Positions 16,704-26,342 of a stretch of 64,000 bases of DNA are shown here, piece by piece. The stretch comes from Cupriavidus numazuensis (GTDB lineage Bacteria; Pseudomonadota; Gammaproteobacteria; Burkholderiales; Burkholderiaceae). Made by a program: the position numbers and the translations under genes. Each line of letters begins with the position of its first letter. Positions within the stretch are counted from its first letter, which is position 1. The stretch covers positions 1 through 64,000 of the forward strand of contig NZ_CAJPVI010000045.1 in assembly GCF_905397435.1 (NCBI RefSeq). Reading direction: 5' to 3'. The notes beneath the pieces were generated by a model. That model was given only the letters and a program-made list of their open reading frames with translations, made no database searches and was not told where the DNA came from.

Positions 16704-17702
16704 TTACTGGGGTTCCAAATTAATATTTCGCGCAATCCTCTGAACCTTCTCAAGTTCACTTTGATAGAACGATGCAGCCTCCGACAGTGTCATTGGTTGA
16801 AGTGGCAGAGCTGCTGTATCGTGGAGATAGCGCTTGAAGTCATCGCGCTGTGTCACCTCAGTAATGCTCTTATTTAGCTTGATAGCCACAGCGTCGGGTA
16901 CGTTGGCGGGAACGAAGATACCTCCCCAAATGTTGTGGAAGAAGTTTTTGAGATACTTCCCCTCATTGAGGGTTGGAACGTTTGGCAAGTGCGTATTTCG
17001 CTTCTGACTCGCCACCCCAATCACTCGGACCTTACCCGTACGAATGAGCTCCGCCACATTTCCAGAGAATGACAAGAACGCAAAGTCGATCTCCTGACTC
17101 AGCAAGGCCTGAACCTGTGGCGCCGCACCCTTGTACGGCACAGTGAGATACTGCACGCCGATCTTTTCGCCAAAGTCTGCCGCAACAATGTGGGTCGACG
17201 AACCATACCCCCAAGTCCCAATACTGAAAGCCTTTGGATCCCGACGGCTATGCTCGATTAGCTCATCGATACCTGTAAAGTTGTGCTTTTTGCTTGTAAC
17301 CAAGACGACGTCGGAGTCGCCGAGCGGAGCCAGGAGTTTGAACCCTTCCGCTTTATATCGTGCCTGCGAGATCGCAAGCGGAGCAAGGATAAGATCATTG
17401 CCTGCAGCCGCCAGAAGAGTTCCGCCATCGGCCGGCGCGTTTTTTACACTGACGGCAGCGATGGAGCCACCCGCTCCGGGCTGGTTCTCGACAATCACAG
17501 CCTGACCTAGCAAGGTTTGAAGCGGTGCCTGTATCCGACGCGCGGAGGTATCGGTGGGGCCTCCGGCCGGGAACGCAACCTTCATCACGATTGGTTTGTT
17601 GGCCTGCCCCAGTGCCGGCGTCGCAGTCAGAAAAACAGTTGCAGATGCGAACATCGCACCGGCTACAACGCGAAGGGTTCGTTTTGACGAAATCTTCTTC
17701 AT
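16704..17702 (-). CDS. Bug-family solute-binding protein
   Basis: A 332-residue TTT-type receptor. The Sec-type signal (MKKISSKRTLRVVAGAMFAS, hydrophobic to ATPALGQ) is followed by the mature motif KVAFPAGGPTDTSARRIQ and QYLTVPYKGAAPQVQALLSQ. ATG 17702 is preceded by GAGGAG at good spacing, so it is chosen over the in-frame ATG at 17717. It stands alone, with no ligase or transporter membrane gene adjoining. The ligand is unknown. Confidence 0.87.
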   Translation of the reverse strand: MKKISSKRTLRVVAGAMFASATVFLTATPALGQANKPIVMKVAFPAGGPTDTSARRIQAPLQTLLGQAVIVENQPGAGGSIAAVSVKNAPADGGTLLAAAGNDLILAPLAISQARYKAEGFKLLAPLGDSDVVLVTSKKHNFTGIDELIEHSRRDPKAFSIGTWGYGSSTHIVAADFGEKIGVQYLTVPYKGAAPQVQALLSQEIDFAFLSFSGNVAELIRTGKVRVIGVASQKRNTHLPNVPTLNEGKYLKNFFHNIWGGIFVPANVPDAVAIKLNKSITEVTQRDDFKRYLHDTAALPLQPMTLSEAASFYQSELEKVQRIARNINLEPQ

Positions 17703-18193
17703 TTTACGTCTCCTCATTGATTTCTATCTTTGCACCTCGTTTTGGGCGCTTGCTTTAATAGAGCGAGAATCGCTCATAACTGCGCTGAATAATCCGTTAA
17801 AATCTCCTTTTTTATAGCCGTCCCACTCGGAGCCTTCAATGAATGATGACTCCGTAGAACATGAAAATCGTTATTCATGGGGGTAGATTTCTACCATCTA
17901 TTTAACAGAAGTGCGATTCCATATTTTTTGGAAACGGATCAACAAATCCCGTGGAGTCGAAACGGCCAAAACCCCGCGTTTGGCCAGAGGATCTCTTGAT
18001 TCATACCTGTCGATAAGCGGTATTAGTCCTCGATCCGATTTCAACACGAAAATAAGGAAGATTCTTCTCGACGACAGCCGGGGGCAAGTAGATCGCAGTG
18101 GAACTTGTCGGCTGCCGTAGTGGACGTCTGCCGCCAACGCCCCTTCGATCGTTTCAGGGCAGTGAGCAGACATCCACCAAATGCATTTGTAGG
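17703..18193. other. Intergenic region without recognisable gene
   Basis: About 490 bp between the stop of the Old Yellow Enzyme gene and the start of the Bug gene. It is AT-richer than the surroundings near 17800-17950, which would suit the Bug promoter. No coding sequence was recognised. Confidence 0.4.
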
Positions 18194-19303
18194 TCAGTCG
18201 ACGAATGGATAGTCGACGTAGCCATGACGCCCAGTTCCGCCATAGGGCGGAGCGTCCTCGAAGGGCTTGTTGAGGGGGTGGTTTTCCCGGAAGCGTCGCG
18301 GCAAATCTGGGTTGGTGATCATCATGCGACCAAACGACACCATGTCAGCGCGACCGGTACGGATGGCGTCTTCCGCCATCTCCTTTGTATAGCCGTTGTT
18401 CACCATCCAGACACCGCTGTACAAGCTTCGCAACGCCTCATAGTCAAACGGTACGTTATCGCGTGGACCGCCTGTATGGCCCTCAACAATGTGAAGATAC
18501 ACGGGATGCAGCTTTTCTAGTTCACGGACGACATGCTCGAACAGCGGCTGCGGGTTGCTCTCTACCGCGTCGTTTACAGGCGATACTGGCGCCAGCCGTA
18601 CACCAACTCGATCTGCCCCAATCTCGTCGACAACTGCGGCGGCGACTTCCAGGAGAAAGCGCGCACGGTTCTCGATACTGCCGCCATAAGCGTCTGTACG
18701 TTTGTTCGTACCATCGCGAAGGAAGGAGTCAAGGAGGTAGCCATGGGCGCCATGGAGTTCCACGCCATCGAAGCCCCCGAGAATGGCGTTCGCCGCTGCC
18801 TGTCGGAAGTCTTCGACGATGCCGGTGATCTCATCGATTTCGAGAGCACGTGGGGGTGAACAATCCTGAAATCCCGAACCCGTGATGTAGATTTGAGACT
18901 TTGCGACGATAGCCGAAGGAGCGACTGGCGCTTGATTGTTCGGTTGGAAATGCGTGTGCGACTTCCTACCGGTATGCCAGATCTGCAGAAAAATGCGGCC
19001 GCCCTGTGCATGCACCGCATCAGTCACCTTCTTCCAAAGCTCGATCTGCGCAGGGGTGTAAATGCCGGGCGTATGGCTGTAGCCTTGTGCTGTGATTGAT
19101 ACTTGTGTAGCTTCGGCGATGATCAGACCCACGCTCGCACGCTGGCCGTAGTACTCAGCCATCAAGTCGGTAGGCACGAGGTCATCGTCTGCCCGGCTAC
19201 GCGTAATCGGTGCCATAGCCATGCGGTTGGCCAAGTCCAATTTCCCAAGCTTGACCCGCTGGAACAAGGCATCGGCCGGGGCGAGGTTAGTTTGTGCGCT
19301 CAT
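18194..19303 (-). CDS. nemA: Old Yellow Enzyme family alkene reductase
   Basis: A 369-residue FMN-dependent TIM-barrel ene-reductase of the NemA/OYE class that reduces activated C=C bonds of enones, maleimides or nitroesters with NAD(P)H. Visible motifs: NRMAMAPITRSRAD near the N-terminus for FMN binding, GRIFLQIWHTGRKSH, and GVELHGAHGYLLDSFLRDGT with the substrate-binding H-x-x-H pair and active-site tyrosine. TDAYGGSIENRARFLLE and the C-terminal VSFGRMMITNPDLPRR phosphate-binding segment follow. It is last in a minus-strand set after the crotonase and CoA-transferase, 83 bp from the latter. Confidence 0.9.
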   Translation of the reverse strand: MSAQTNLAPADALFQRVKLGKLDLANRMAMAPITRSRADDDLVPTDLMAEYYGQRASVGLIIAEATQVSITAQGYSHTPGIYTPAQIELWKKVTDAVHAQGGRIFLQIWHTGRKSHTHFQPNNQAPVAPSAIVAKSQIYITGSGFQDCSPPRALEIDEITGIVEDFRQAAANAILGGFDGVELHGAHGYLLDSFLRDGTNKRTDAYGGSIENRARFLLEVAAAVVDEIGADRVGVRLAPVSPVNDAVESNPQPLFEHVVRELEKLHPVYLHIVEGHTGGPRDNVPFDYEALRSLYSGVWMVNNGYTKEMAEDAIRTGRADMVSFGRMMITNPDLPRRFRENHPLNKPFEDAPPYGGTGRHGYVDYPFVD

Positions 19304-19386
19304 GAATTTTTACTCCGTGGTTTGAACCGACCGATTGGGAGGCAACAATCAAACGGGTCATGCCGCCCCCCCAATTCAAAAGAAAG

Positions 19387-20619
19387 TTAGTCGAAAGTGG
19401 CGACCAGGCTGCGGCGGCTCAGCAAGATACGGCGCTTCTTCAGTTCTTCGACTTCGTCTTTGTGAATACCGATCTCTTCCATGATCTCGGCGTTGCACTC
19501 TCCTTGGAAGTACGGCACTCCCGGTGCAGGCAACTCGGAACGACTGAATCGCCAAGGCCGGCCGGGCATGCGGACCTTGCCGCCCGCGCGGTCATCTACT
19601 TCCACGATTGCGCCCCAATCTTTCGCCCATTCCGACGACGCCAGATCGTTGACACTACGTACAACGCCAATTGCAAGACTCGCCTCGCTCACTTGAGCCT
19701 GGAGCAACTCGAGATCAGAGAACGTCAGGATCCAGGCTCGCACTTCTTGCATTAGGCTTGCGAGGTTCTCGCGGCGGAGGGTCGCATTTGCATAGCGCGG
19801 GTCCTGAAGCAAGTCGGGACGCCGCATCATTGAGCAATAGCGACGGAAGGTGGGCGTGAAGACAGGACTGCCCGACAGGGTGAGGCGGCTGCCATCTGGC
19901 AATTCGATGATCGGCGACTCGTTAGCGCTAAGTGCATATGGCTCGTCGTTTACATCGATGCCCGACAACAGCGCACCGGCGCGCTCATTGACTGAGAGCA
20001 TCGTCGCAGCCATGGAGACGTCCACATGCTGGCCTTCGCCGGTTTTCGACCGGTGTTGCAGACCAGCCAAAACCGCAATGACCCCTTGCAGACCGGTGTA
20101 CACATCTGCGTGACTGCAAGCGTCGTTGCGCAACTCTGTCATTGCACCCGCATAGTGCTGCTCCAGCATATGGGTCAAGCCCGTCTCCGCATGAACCGTC
20201 GGGGCATAAGCAGGTCGGTTGCGCCACGGCCCGGTCTGACCGTAACCAGTAATCGACACATACACAACCCTCGGATTGAACTGGATGACGTCTTCATACG
20301 CGAGCCCAAAACGGTTCAGGGTTCCAGGCCTGAAGTTTTCGACAATGACGTCCGCATCCTGGCACAGTTCGATAGCTACTTGGCGTGCCTCGGAATAGTT
20401 CAGGTCGAGGCTGATTACTCGCTTACCTGCGTTCTGTTGCACGTAGTAAAGCGACATCGGCCCAACGTGCGGTACGCCTGCACGCCCAACATCGCCCGAG
20501 GGCGGCTCCACCTTAATGACTTCCGCGCCCAGATCACCCAGCGCCTTGGTGCAGCTAGGGCCCGAGAGAACACGGGTAAAGTCGACGATTTTTACGCCGG
20601 CGAGAGGTGCGGTACTCAT
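19387..20619 (-). CDS. Class III CoA-transferase family protein (CaiB/BaiF)
   Basis: A 410-residue family III CoA-transferase. N-terminal IVDFTRVLSGPSCTKALGDL and GAEVIKVEPPSGDVGR, then DADVIVENFRPGTLNRFGL and VVYVSITGYGQTGPWRNRP are typical. At the expected catalytic aspartate, where the usual text resembles VDVSMLDAML, this protein reads GEGQHVDVSMAATMLSV. The nucleophilic Asp seems replaced by Ala, so classical transferase activity is in doubt. The start codon is one base after the crotonase stop (TGA-C-ATG), implying coupling. Confidence 0.85.
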   Translation of the reverse strand: MSTAPLAGVKIVDFTRVLSGPSCTKALGDLGAEVIKVEPPSGDVGRAGVPHVGPMSLYYVQQNAGKRVISLDLNYSEARQVAIELCQDADVIVENFRPGTLNRFGLAYEDVIQFNPRVVYVSITGYGQTGPWRNRPAYAPTVHAETGLTHMLEQHYAGAMTELRNDACSHADVYTGLQGVIAVLAGLQHRSKTGEGQHVDVSMAATMLSVNERAGALLSGIDVNDEPYALSANESPIIELPDGSRLTLSGSPVFTPTFRRYCSMMRRPDLLQDPRYANATLRRENLASLMQEVRAWILTFSDLELLQAQVSEASLAIGVVRSVNDLASSEWAKDWGAIVEVDDRAGGKVRMPGRPWRFSRSELPAPGVPYFQGECNAEIMEEIGIHKDEVEELKKRRILLSRRSLVATFD

Positions 20620-20620
20620 G

Positions 20621-21379
20621 TCAATTCCCCTCGAAGACGGCAGTGCCCGGCCCGGTAGCGAGGAATGCAGTCAGGCCGCGCTTCTGGTCCTGGCTCTCCC
20701 ACATCACACTGTTCACTTCCTCCTGGATGGCGTCCGCCGCCGCAATACCATGGCGAGCAGTGACGTTGGCCAGTCGCTTGATTCCACCCAGTGCAATCGT
20801 CGGACCGGCGGCGAGCTGCCGGGCAAAGGACAGGGACGCGCTGCTCAGGTCGCTCTCTTCCACGACGAGGTTGATAATCCCCCAGCGTTCCAGTGCACGC
20901 GGCTCGTGTCGACGCGCGAACATCCCCATTTCCTTCGCTCGCGCGACACCCGCCCGCTCAGTCACACGTTGAATTCCGCCAAAGAGCGGAAGCAGGCCGA
21001 GCGTGGCCTCTGCAAATCCGAATGACGCTGTATCCGCGGCAACAATAAAATCGCACAGCAGGGACAGTTCAAAGCCGCCACCGAGCGCTGCGCCATGCAC
21101 CGCAGCTACTGTAGGAAGAGGAACGTTCTCGAGTGCGTTCCAGGCCGTCTCCATACGCTTGGTATCCATCCGGTCGGAATTGACTGCGTTTGTGTCAGCA
21201 CCGGCACAGAAATGACGCATAGAACTGCGCAGGAGGATCGAGCGGCATCCCTCCTCAACGGCCTGTTCGTACGCGGCCATCAGTTCCGACATCAGCGTCT
21301 GATCCATCAGGTTGTGGGGAGGCTTGGCAAGCGTCACGATGCCGACGTTACCGTCTTTCACGAATTCAACTACTGGCAT
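20621..21379 (-). CDS. Enoyl-CoA hydratase/isomerase family protein
   Basis: A 252-residue crotonase. CoA- and oxyanion-binding segments are STAPH-like RSSMRHFCAGADTNAV (about 52-66) and LPTVAAVHGAALGGGFELSL (about 90-109). The active-site region ASFGFAEATLGLLPLFGGIQ contains one glutamate at the first catalytic position and RAKEMGMFARRHE at the second. It heads the crotonase / CoA-transferase / OYE operon; GAGGAAT precedes its ATG. The AraC gene 690 bp away on the plus strand is the likely regulator by position. Confidence 0.87.
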   Translation of the reverse strand: MPVVEFVKDGNVGIVTLAKPPHNLMDQTLMSELMAAYEQAVEEGCRSILLRSSMRHFCAGADTNAVNSDRMDTKRMETAWNALENVPLPTVAAVHGAALGGGFELSLLCDFIVAADTASFGFAEATLGLLPLFGGIQRVTERAGVARAKEMGMFARRHEPRALERWGIINLVVEESDLSSASLSFARQLAAGPTIALGGIKRLANVTARHGIAAADAIQEEVNSVMWESQDQKRGLTAFLATGPGTAVFEGN

Positions 21380-22065
21380 GGATTCCTCTACAGGTAGACA
21401 AGGGAATTTTCAGCCCATGTTTGGGCCATCATATGGTCGAGCGCGCTTGGTCATGGAAAAAGAACCAGTCGGTCGTGGGACCGGCGCGACGACGTAAGAT
21501 TGAATCGACCGCGCTGCAACAGGGCCAACTCGCCAGTCGCATTGCATCTATCGACTCCCGCAAAGAGATCAGGTGGCCTCAGCGGAACGCCAGCAGACGA
21601 GCGGCTGACAATAAATCCAGCGCGATCACGCGTAGATCGGATAAGGGTGCTTAATGAAAGTCTCCTGAAGCACTCCGACTCCATTCAAGCGTGGACATAC
21701 CTCCGAGCGAAAAAGTGAAACTGCCCTACCGAAACACTCCTCGCTCGCGCCAACGCCGTCATGTCGCAATCCGTCTCCGTGCCTTAATTATCAGAGGCCT
21801 TTGCCCAGTAAGTGAGGTCGCCTTCTGCCAACGATGCGGTGATTTTGTGTCAGCGCTTTGAATAGTGCATCACGCGAATGCTCCGCGTACCGCCCTGCGC
21901 GGGCGTTTAGATGGGATGTGGATCCGAAGAAACTGGAACGAGCTGGGATGCAACCACACTGCGTGCCATTCCAACGGCACTCAACGTCGTTCGCCTGGTA
22001 GATCCAGGTTGAATAGGGAGTCATTTTCTGCCATCATGAGGTCATAAGATGACAGGAGCCAATCG
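21380..22065. other. Divergent regulatory region
   Basis: About 690 bp between the divergent crotonase operon and AraC gene. It is long for a promoter region, but I find no convincing gene within it. Binding sites of the AraC protein are expected here but cannot be named by eye. Confidence 0.4.
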
Positions 22066-23133
22066 ATGGCCTCAGTTCCTACCCCCTCGAGCACCGACGT
22101 GCTTGTCGGCAACTTTAGTGGCCTTCATGCGCCTACGATGGTGCTATTCGATCTCAAGTCACTCCTTACTGAATTGGAAAGTGAGGGGGTTCCTGCGCGC
22201 CAAGTGCTAGCAGGTACCGGAGTGCGGCTACAGCAGTTCGAGGAACCGCGGTCACTGATTTCGCGTCATCAGCGGATTGGCATCTATCGCAATGCCTACC
22301 GTCTCGCTACACGCCCTGATGTTGGGTTGTTAGCTGGCGCGCGACAGCGTATCAGCGGCTTTGGAATTTATGGGTACGCAATTGCGAGCAGCCGCACCCT
22401 GGGTGCAGCGCTCGATATTTGCATGAAGTACTTACAACACGCGGCGGGGCCGGTGTTACAGATCAGCTCGCGCATTGAGGGTGAAGTAGGCATTTTTCAG
22501 AGTCACGATCCGTGGTCGGTCGGCGACTTACTACCCTTCGTAGCCGAATTTTGGCGCAGTTCCAACAATTCGCTCCTCAGTCGTGCGTTGGAGGCGCCCG
22601 TTCCTTCCGTACGTATGCTGTTTCCGTATCCGGCGCCGGCTCATTGGAGAGCGTACTCAAAGATGTTTGGTTGCCCAGTCGAGTTTGGCTGCGATGTCAT
22701 GGAATGGCACTATGACGCAAAGGCGAGGGAGCTGGAGTTGCCAAATGCCAATCCGATGACCGCGCTCATGTGTCAGAATCTCTGCGATGAGATGTTCGCA
22801 GGGGTCGAAAATGAGTCAGATCTGATACCCTCAATTCGCGCTTTTCTAGTTAATCAGCCCGGGCGCTTCGAGAACGTTGATGGACTTGCCGAACGTATGG
22901 GCGTGTCGGTGCGCACGCTGTATCGGCGTCTGTCTGCCGAAGGAACGTCATATCAAGCAATTGTCGACGACGTCCGATTGCGTCTCGCGCGGCAGTATCT
23001 TGAGCACACATCTATGACCATCGAGCAGATCGCCGAGCGACTAGGGTTTTCCGACGCGTCAAACTTCCGCAAGGCGTTTAAAAGGTGGACCGGATCAGCT
23101 CCCAGCGACCAGCGAACTGAACAGGCAGTCTAG
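22066..23133 (+). CDS. AraC-family regulator with arabinose-binding-like N-domain
   Basis: A 355-residue regulator of the OruR/ArgR-like group. The N-terminal ~190 residues (ELESEGVPARQVLAGTGVRL onward) match the 'Arabinose_bd' (PF12625-type) effector domain. The C-terminal double helix-turn-helix is clear: GLAERMGVSVRTLYRRLSAE (about 281-300) and IEQIAERLGFSDASNFRKAF with KRWTGSAPSD to the end. It diverges from the crotonase/CoA-transferase/OYE operon, which it probably regulates. Confidence 0.9.
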   Translation: MASVPTPSSTDVLVGNFSGLHAPTMVLFDLKSLLTELESEGVPARQVLAGTGVRLQQFEEPRSLISRHQRIGIYRNAYRLATRPDVGLLAGARQRISGFGIYGYAIASSRTLGAALDICMKYLQHAAGPVLQISSRIEGEVGIFQSHDPWSVGDLLPFVAEFWRSSNNSLLSRALEAPVPSVRMLFPYPAPAHWRAYSKMFGCPVEFGCDVMEWHYDAKARELELPNANPMTALMCQNLCDEMFAGVENESDLIPSIRAFLVNQPGRFENVDGLAERMGVSVRTLYRRLSAEGTSYQAIVDDVRLRLARQYLEHTSMTIEQIAERLGFSDASNFRKAFKRWTGSAPSDQRTEQAV

Positions 23134-23190
23134 CAGGCTGTTGAGTGCAAATGTCCTACATGGCGAAGTGCTTTTCGACAGCCTGTTAGC
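23130..23190. terminator. Long imperfect inverted repeat after araC
   Basis: CTAGCAGGCTGTTGA (23130-23144) pairs with the reverse complement of 23175-23189 (CTAACAGGCTGTCGA), 13 of 15 positions. The repeat overlaps the AraC stop and separates it from the convergent thiolase. It may be a bidirectional terminator or the remains of a small repeat element. The 11-mer CAGCCTGTTAG in its right arm recurs at about 55552 and, less one base, at 54298. Confidence 0.5.
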
Positions 23191-23222
23191 GTTGCTACTC
23201 AAGGCGGCAAAGAGGAAAGGCT

Positions 23223-23948
23223 TTAGATGCGCTCAAAGATTGCCGCAATGCCTTGACCACCGCCGATGCACATCGTGACAAGTGCGTAACGGCCTTGCAC
23301 ACGCTGCAGTTCATGCACTGCTTTAACCGTGATCAAAGCGCCCGTCGCGCCAATAGGGTGCCCGAGGGAAATGCCTGATCCATTGGGATTGACCTTGCTT
23401 GGATCCAAGCCGAGCTCCTTGGTCACAGCGCAAGCCTGTGAGGCAAAGGCCTCATTGGCCTCGACTACATCCAGATCCGACACTTGAAGTCCGGCTCGTT
23501 CGAGAGCGATCTTCGTTGCTGGTACAGGCCCGATTCCCATCATCTTAGGATCTACGCCGGCGTGGCCGTAAGAGACCAGGCGGGCAAGGGGCTTAAGGCC
23601 ACGTCGTTCTGCTTCCGTGCGCTCCATCAATACAACCGCAGCTGCAGCGTCATTTAGCCCAGAGGAATTCCCTGCGGTAACGGTGCCATTCTCTTTGACG
23701 AATACAGGCTTGAGCTTGGCCATGTCATCCAGGGTGGCATCATGGCGGACATGCTCGTCGCTATCGAAGATTACGTCGCCCTTGCGGCCCTTAATGACGA
23801 CCGGGACAATTTGATCCTTGAAGTACCCTGCCTTGATAGCAGCCGAAGCACGACGATGCGATTCCAGCGCAGTTTCGTCCTGCTGGGCGCGCGAAATGCC
23901 GTACTCTTGGGCAACGTTTTCTGCAGTGATGCCCATGTGAATTCGATG
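23223..23948 (-). pseudogene. Thiolase, C-terminal part (gene split by IS66)
   Basis: Downstream part of a biosynthetic/degradative thiolase (acetyl-CoA C-acyltransferase). It begins in frame at the 8-bp duplication and reads MGITAENVAQEYGISRAQQD, VANEAFASQ-type VVEANEAFASQACAV, SLGHPIGATGALITVKAVHE with the catalytic histidine, and VTMCIGGGQGIAAIFERI with the second cysteine. Joining it to the upstream part (26410-26876) with one copy of the duplication removed gives exactly 1185 nt, an uninterrupted 394-residue thiolase. Only the insertion breaks the gene. Confidence 0.93.
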
Positions 23949-24000
23949 GTAAGCGCATCGCCAGCACCGTGGTTGACGACGAGACAGGAATGGTCCTGCT

Positions 24001-25581
24001 TTAGGCTTGCAACGCCAGTTGAGGGGCGACGTTCCACGGCATGAGTTCGTCGATCCGGTTGACCGGATGATCGGCGATGTGGGCCAAGACGTGACGCAGA
24101 TAGGCCTCGGGATCGATGCCGTTGAGTTTGCAGGACCCGATGAGCGAGTACATGGCGGCCGCACGCTCGCCGCCACTGTCGGCGCCGGCGAATAAAAAAT
24201 TCTTCCGACCCAACGCGACACCGCGCAGCGCATTCTCTGCGATGTTGTTGTCTATCTCTGCCAGGCCATCATCACAGTAGTGGATTAGTGCTTGCCACTG
24301 GTTCAGCATGTAATTGATGGCCTTGGTCGTTTCCGACTGTGTCGAGAGCGTCAATAGCCGCTCTCGCAACCACACTTCGAAGCTGTCCAATAGGGGCCGG
24401 GATCTTTGCTGCCGCACCTGTTGACGCACCGCAGGTGGCTTACCCCGGATTTCCGCTTCGATGGTATAGAGCTCGCCGATCCTGCGCAATGCCTCCGTGG
24501 TGGTCGGCGTTGCCTTGCGGACATGCAGATCGTGCACCTTACGGCGCGCGTGGGCCATACAAGCTGCCTCGCGCACACTGCCATCGGTAAAAACAGCGTT
24601 GAAGCCCGCATACGCGTCTGCCTGCAGGATGCCGCGGAAGCCGGCCAGATGCGCCTGGGGATGTTGGCCCTGGCGATTTGGTGTGTAGGCGAACCAGACC
24701 GCCGGCGCAGCATCCGAACCCGATGCGCGATCGTCCCGCACGTAGGCCCATAGTCTTCCCGTCTTGGTCTGCCCCTTACCTGGCGCAAGCACCGGCAGCG
24801 GCGTGTCGTCCGCGTGAACCTTGCCGGGCATCATCACGTATCGGTGCAAGGCCTCGACCAGCGGGCGTACCAGTGCACCACAAGCGCCGACCCCGCGAGC
24901 CATGGTCGTGCGGTCCAGATCCACGCCCTGCCGGGCATAGATCGCGGCTTGGCGGTACAGCGGTTGATGATCAGCGTATTTGGCAACCAGTATGTGAGCG
25001 TGCAGCCCCGCCGTGGCAATGCCGCGCTCAATCGGCCGACTTGGCGCTTCAGCCTGGACGATGCAATCACAACAGGCGCAGGCCTTCTTGCGCCGCACCT
25101 GCCGTATCACCCTGAATGAACTGCTGATGATATCGAGTTGCTCCGAGATGTCCTCGCCCAGCGGCTTGAGCTTACCGCCGCACTCTGGACAGGCTTCGGT
25201 TTCGGGCTCGAGAATGCGCTCCTCCCGCTCCAGGTGCTCCGGCAACGGCTTGCGTACCGCTTTCTTCCGGACTGGAGGGGGTGCCTGCGGACCGGCTTCG
25301 GTGTCGGCCGCACCTTCCTCGGCCAGCAGATCTTCCAGTCGCGTCTCGAGCTGTTCAATCTGTCGATCCAGCTTCTCGGACTTCTGGCCAAACTGCATCC
25401 GCCTTAGCTTTGAGATCTGCAGATTTAGCTGCTCAATCTCCATGGAACGGACCGCCAAGGCCCGTTCCATGAGTGCGATCGATTCCCGCTGTGCCAACAC
25501 CAACGCCTTCAGGGCCTCAATATCGTCGGGAAGGTCGCTGGGGTCGATTGGCATGCGCGGCAGTTTACGCACATGCCGCAA
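24001..25581 (-). CDS. tnpC: IS66 transposase TnpC
   Basis: A 526-residue DDE transposase. An N-terminal leucine-rich coiled coil (ALKALVLAQRESIALMERAL, IEQLNLQISKLRRMQFGQKS) is followed by a zinc-finger-like region (ACPECGGKL and KKACACCDC). The catalytic segments are GKVHADDTPLPVLAPGKGQT, ILQADAYAGFNAVFTDGS and EIDNNIAENALRGVALGRKN with the glutamate. The C-terminal IS66 tail FLFAGADSGGERAAAMYSLI is also present. No frameshift is seen. Confidence 0.95.
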   Translation of the reverse strand: MRHVRKLPRMPIDPSDLPDDIEALKALVLAQRESIALMERALAVRSMEIEQLNLQISKLRRMQFGQKSEKLDRQIEQLETRLEDLLAEEGAADTEAGPQAPPPVRKKAVRKPLPEHLEREERILEPETEACPECGGKLKPLGEDISEQLDIISSSFRVIRQVRRKKACACCDCIVQAEAPSRPIERGIATAGLHAHILVAKYADHQPLYRQAAIYARQGVDLDRTTMARGVGACGALVRPLVEALHRYVMMPGKVHADDTPLPVLAPGKGQTKTGRLWAYVRDDRASGSDAAPAVWFAYTPNRQGQHPQAHLAGFRGILQADAYAGFNAVFTDGSVREAACMAHARRKVHDLHVRKATPTTTEALRRIGELYTIEAEIRGKPPAVRQQVRQQRSRPLLDSFEVWLRERLLTLSTQSETTKAINYMLNQWQALIHYCDDGLAEIDNNIAENALRGVALGRKNFLFAGADSGGERAAAMYSLIGSCKLNGIDPEAYLRHVLAHIADHPVNRIDELMPWNVAPQLALQA

Positions 25582-25584
25582 GGT

Positions 25585-25932
25585 TTACAACACCGATAAT
25601 GGCGGCCAGGTGCGCTCTGGCTGCTTCCAGTTAATTCCCTCTAGCAGCATCGACAACTGCGCTTGCGTCAGGTGGATCTTGCCGCTGTCGGCCTGCGGCC
25701 AGACGAAACGTCCACGCTCCAGGCGCTTCGAAAGCAAGCAAAGCCCATCGCCCGTTGACCACAACACCTTGATGACGTTGCCGCGCCTGCCGCGGAAGAC
25801 GAAGACATGGCCGGAGAACGGGCTCTCCTCCAGAGCCGCCTCCACCTTCGCTGCGAGCCCGTTGAATCCACAGCGCATGTCGGTCACGCCTGCAGCGATC
25901 CAGATGCGTGTTCCCGCCGGCAACCCGATCAT
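25585..25932 (-). CDS. tnpB: IS66 accessory protein TnpB
   Basis: A 115-residue IS66 Orf2-type protein: WIAAGVTDMRCGFNGLAAKV near the N-terminus, then HVFVFRGRRGNVIKVLWSTG and GLCLLSKRLERGRFVWPQAD. These are the family's conserved motifs. It overlaps the tnpA stop by 4 nt (ATGA at 25929-25932), so it is probably translated by coupling. It ends 3 nt before tnpC. Confidence 0.95.
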   Translation of the reverse strand: MIGLPAGTRIWIAAGVTDMRCGFNGLAAKVEAALEESPFSGHVFVFRGRRGNVIKVLWSTGDGLCLLSKRLERGRFVWPQADSGKIHLTQAQLSMLLEGINWKQPERTWPPLSVL

Positions 25933-26342
25933 GGCGTCAAACGGTCCAGTACCGTACGCAACGTGGTCGGGTCGACTGCCCCTTCAATGCGAATCACCGC
26001 TCGGCCCAAACGGATCTCAATGGCGCCGTGCGGCGGCGTCGGCTCGCAAACCGCAGCGGCCGGACTCATCGGCATCGGACCGGGTGGCGAGCTTGGGTGT
26101 TCAATGGTCACCGGTAACAACACAGCGGCTTCCTGGCGCTGCTCCATTCGATAGCGTCGGCGCCAGGTGAACAGCATGTTCGCGTTGATGCCGTGCTCGC
26201 GCGCCAATTTAGATACCGAGACACCCGGCTCACACGCAGCGGCTGCCAACCGCCGCTTGAATTCCTCGCTGTGGTTCGGCCGGCCTTTGCGACTGCCGGC
26301 GACTGGTACTTCCTGTGACTGTGACAAAGTAGTTCCCATCAC
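25929..26342 (-). CDS. tnpA: IS66 accessory protein TnpA (helix-turn-helix)
   Basis: A 137-residue IS66 Orf1. A helix-turn-helix of the IS3/IS66 TnpA kind spans NHSEEFKRRLAAAACEPGVS, VSKLAREHGINANMLFTWRR and RYRME (about 23-67). A proline-rich linker and a C-terminal segment (IEIRLGRAVIRIEGAVDPTT) follow. It is first in the IS66 operon, 67 bp inside the right inverted repeat. Confidence 0.92.
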   Translation of the reverse strand: MMGTTLSQSQEVPVAGSRKGRPNHSEEFKRRLAAAACEPGVSVSKLAREHGINANMLFTWRRRYRMEQRQEAAVLLPVTIEHPSSPPGPMPMSPAAAVCEPTPPHGAIEIRLGRAVIRIEGAVDPTTLRTVLDRLTP

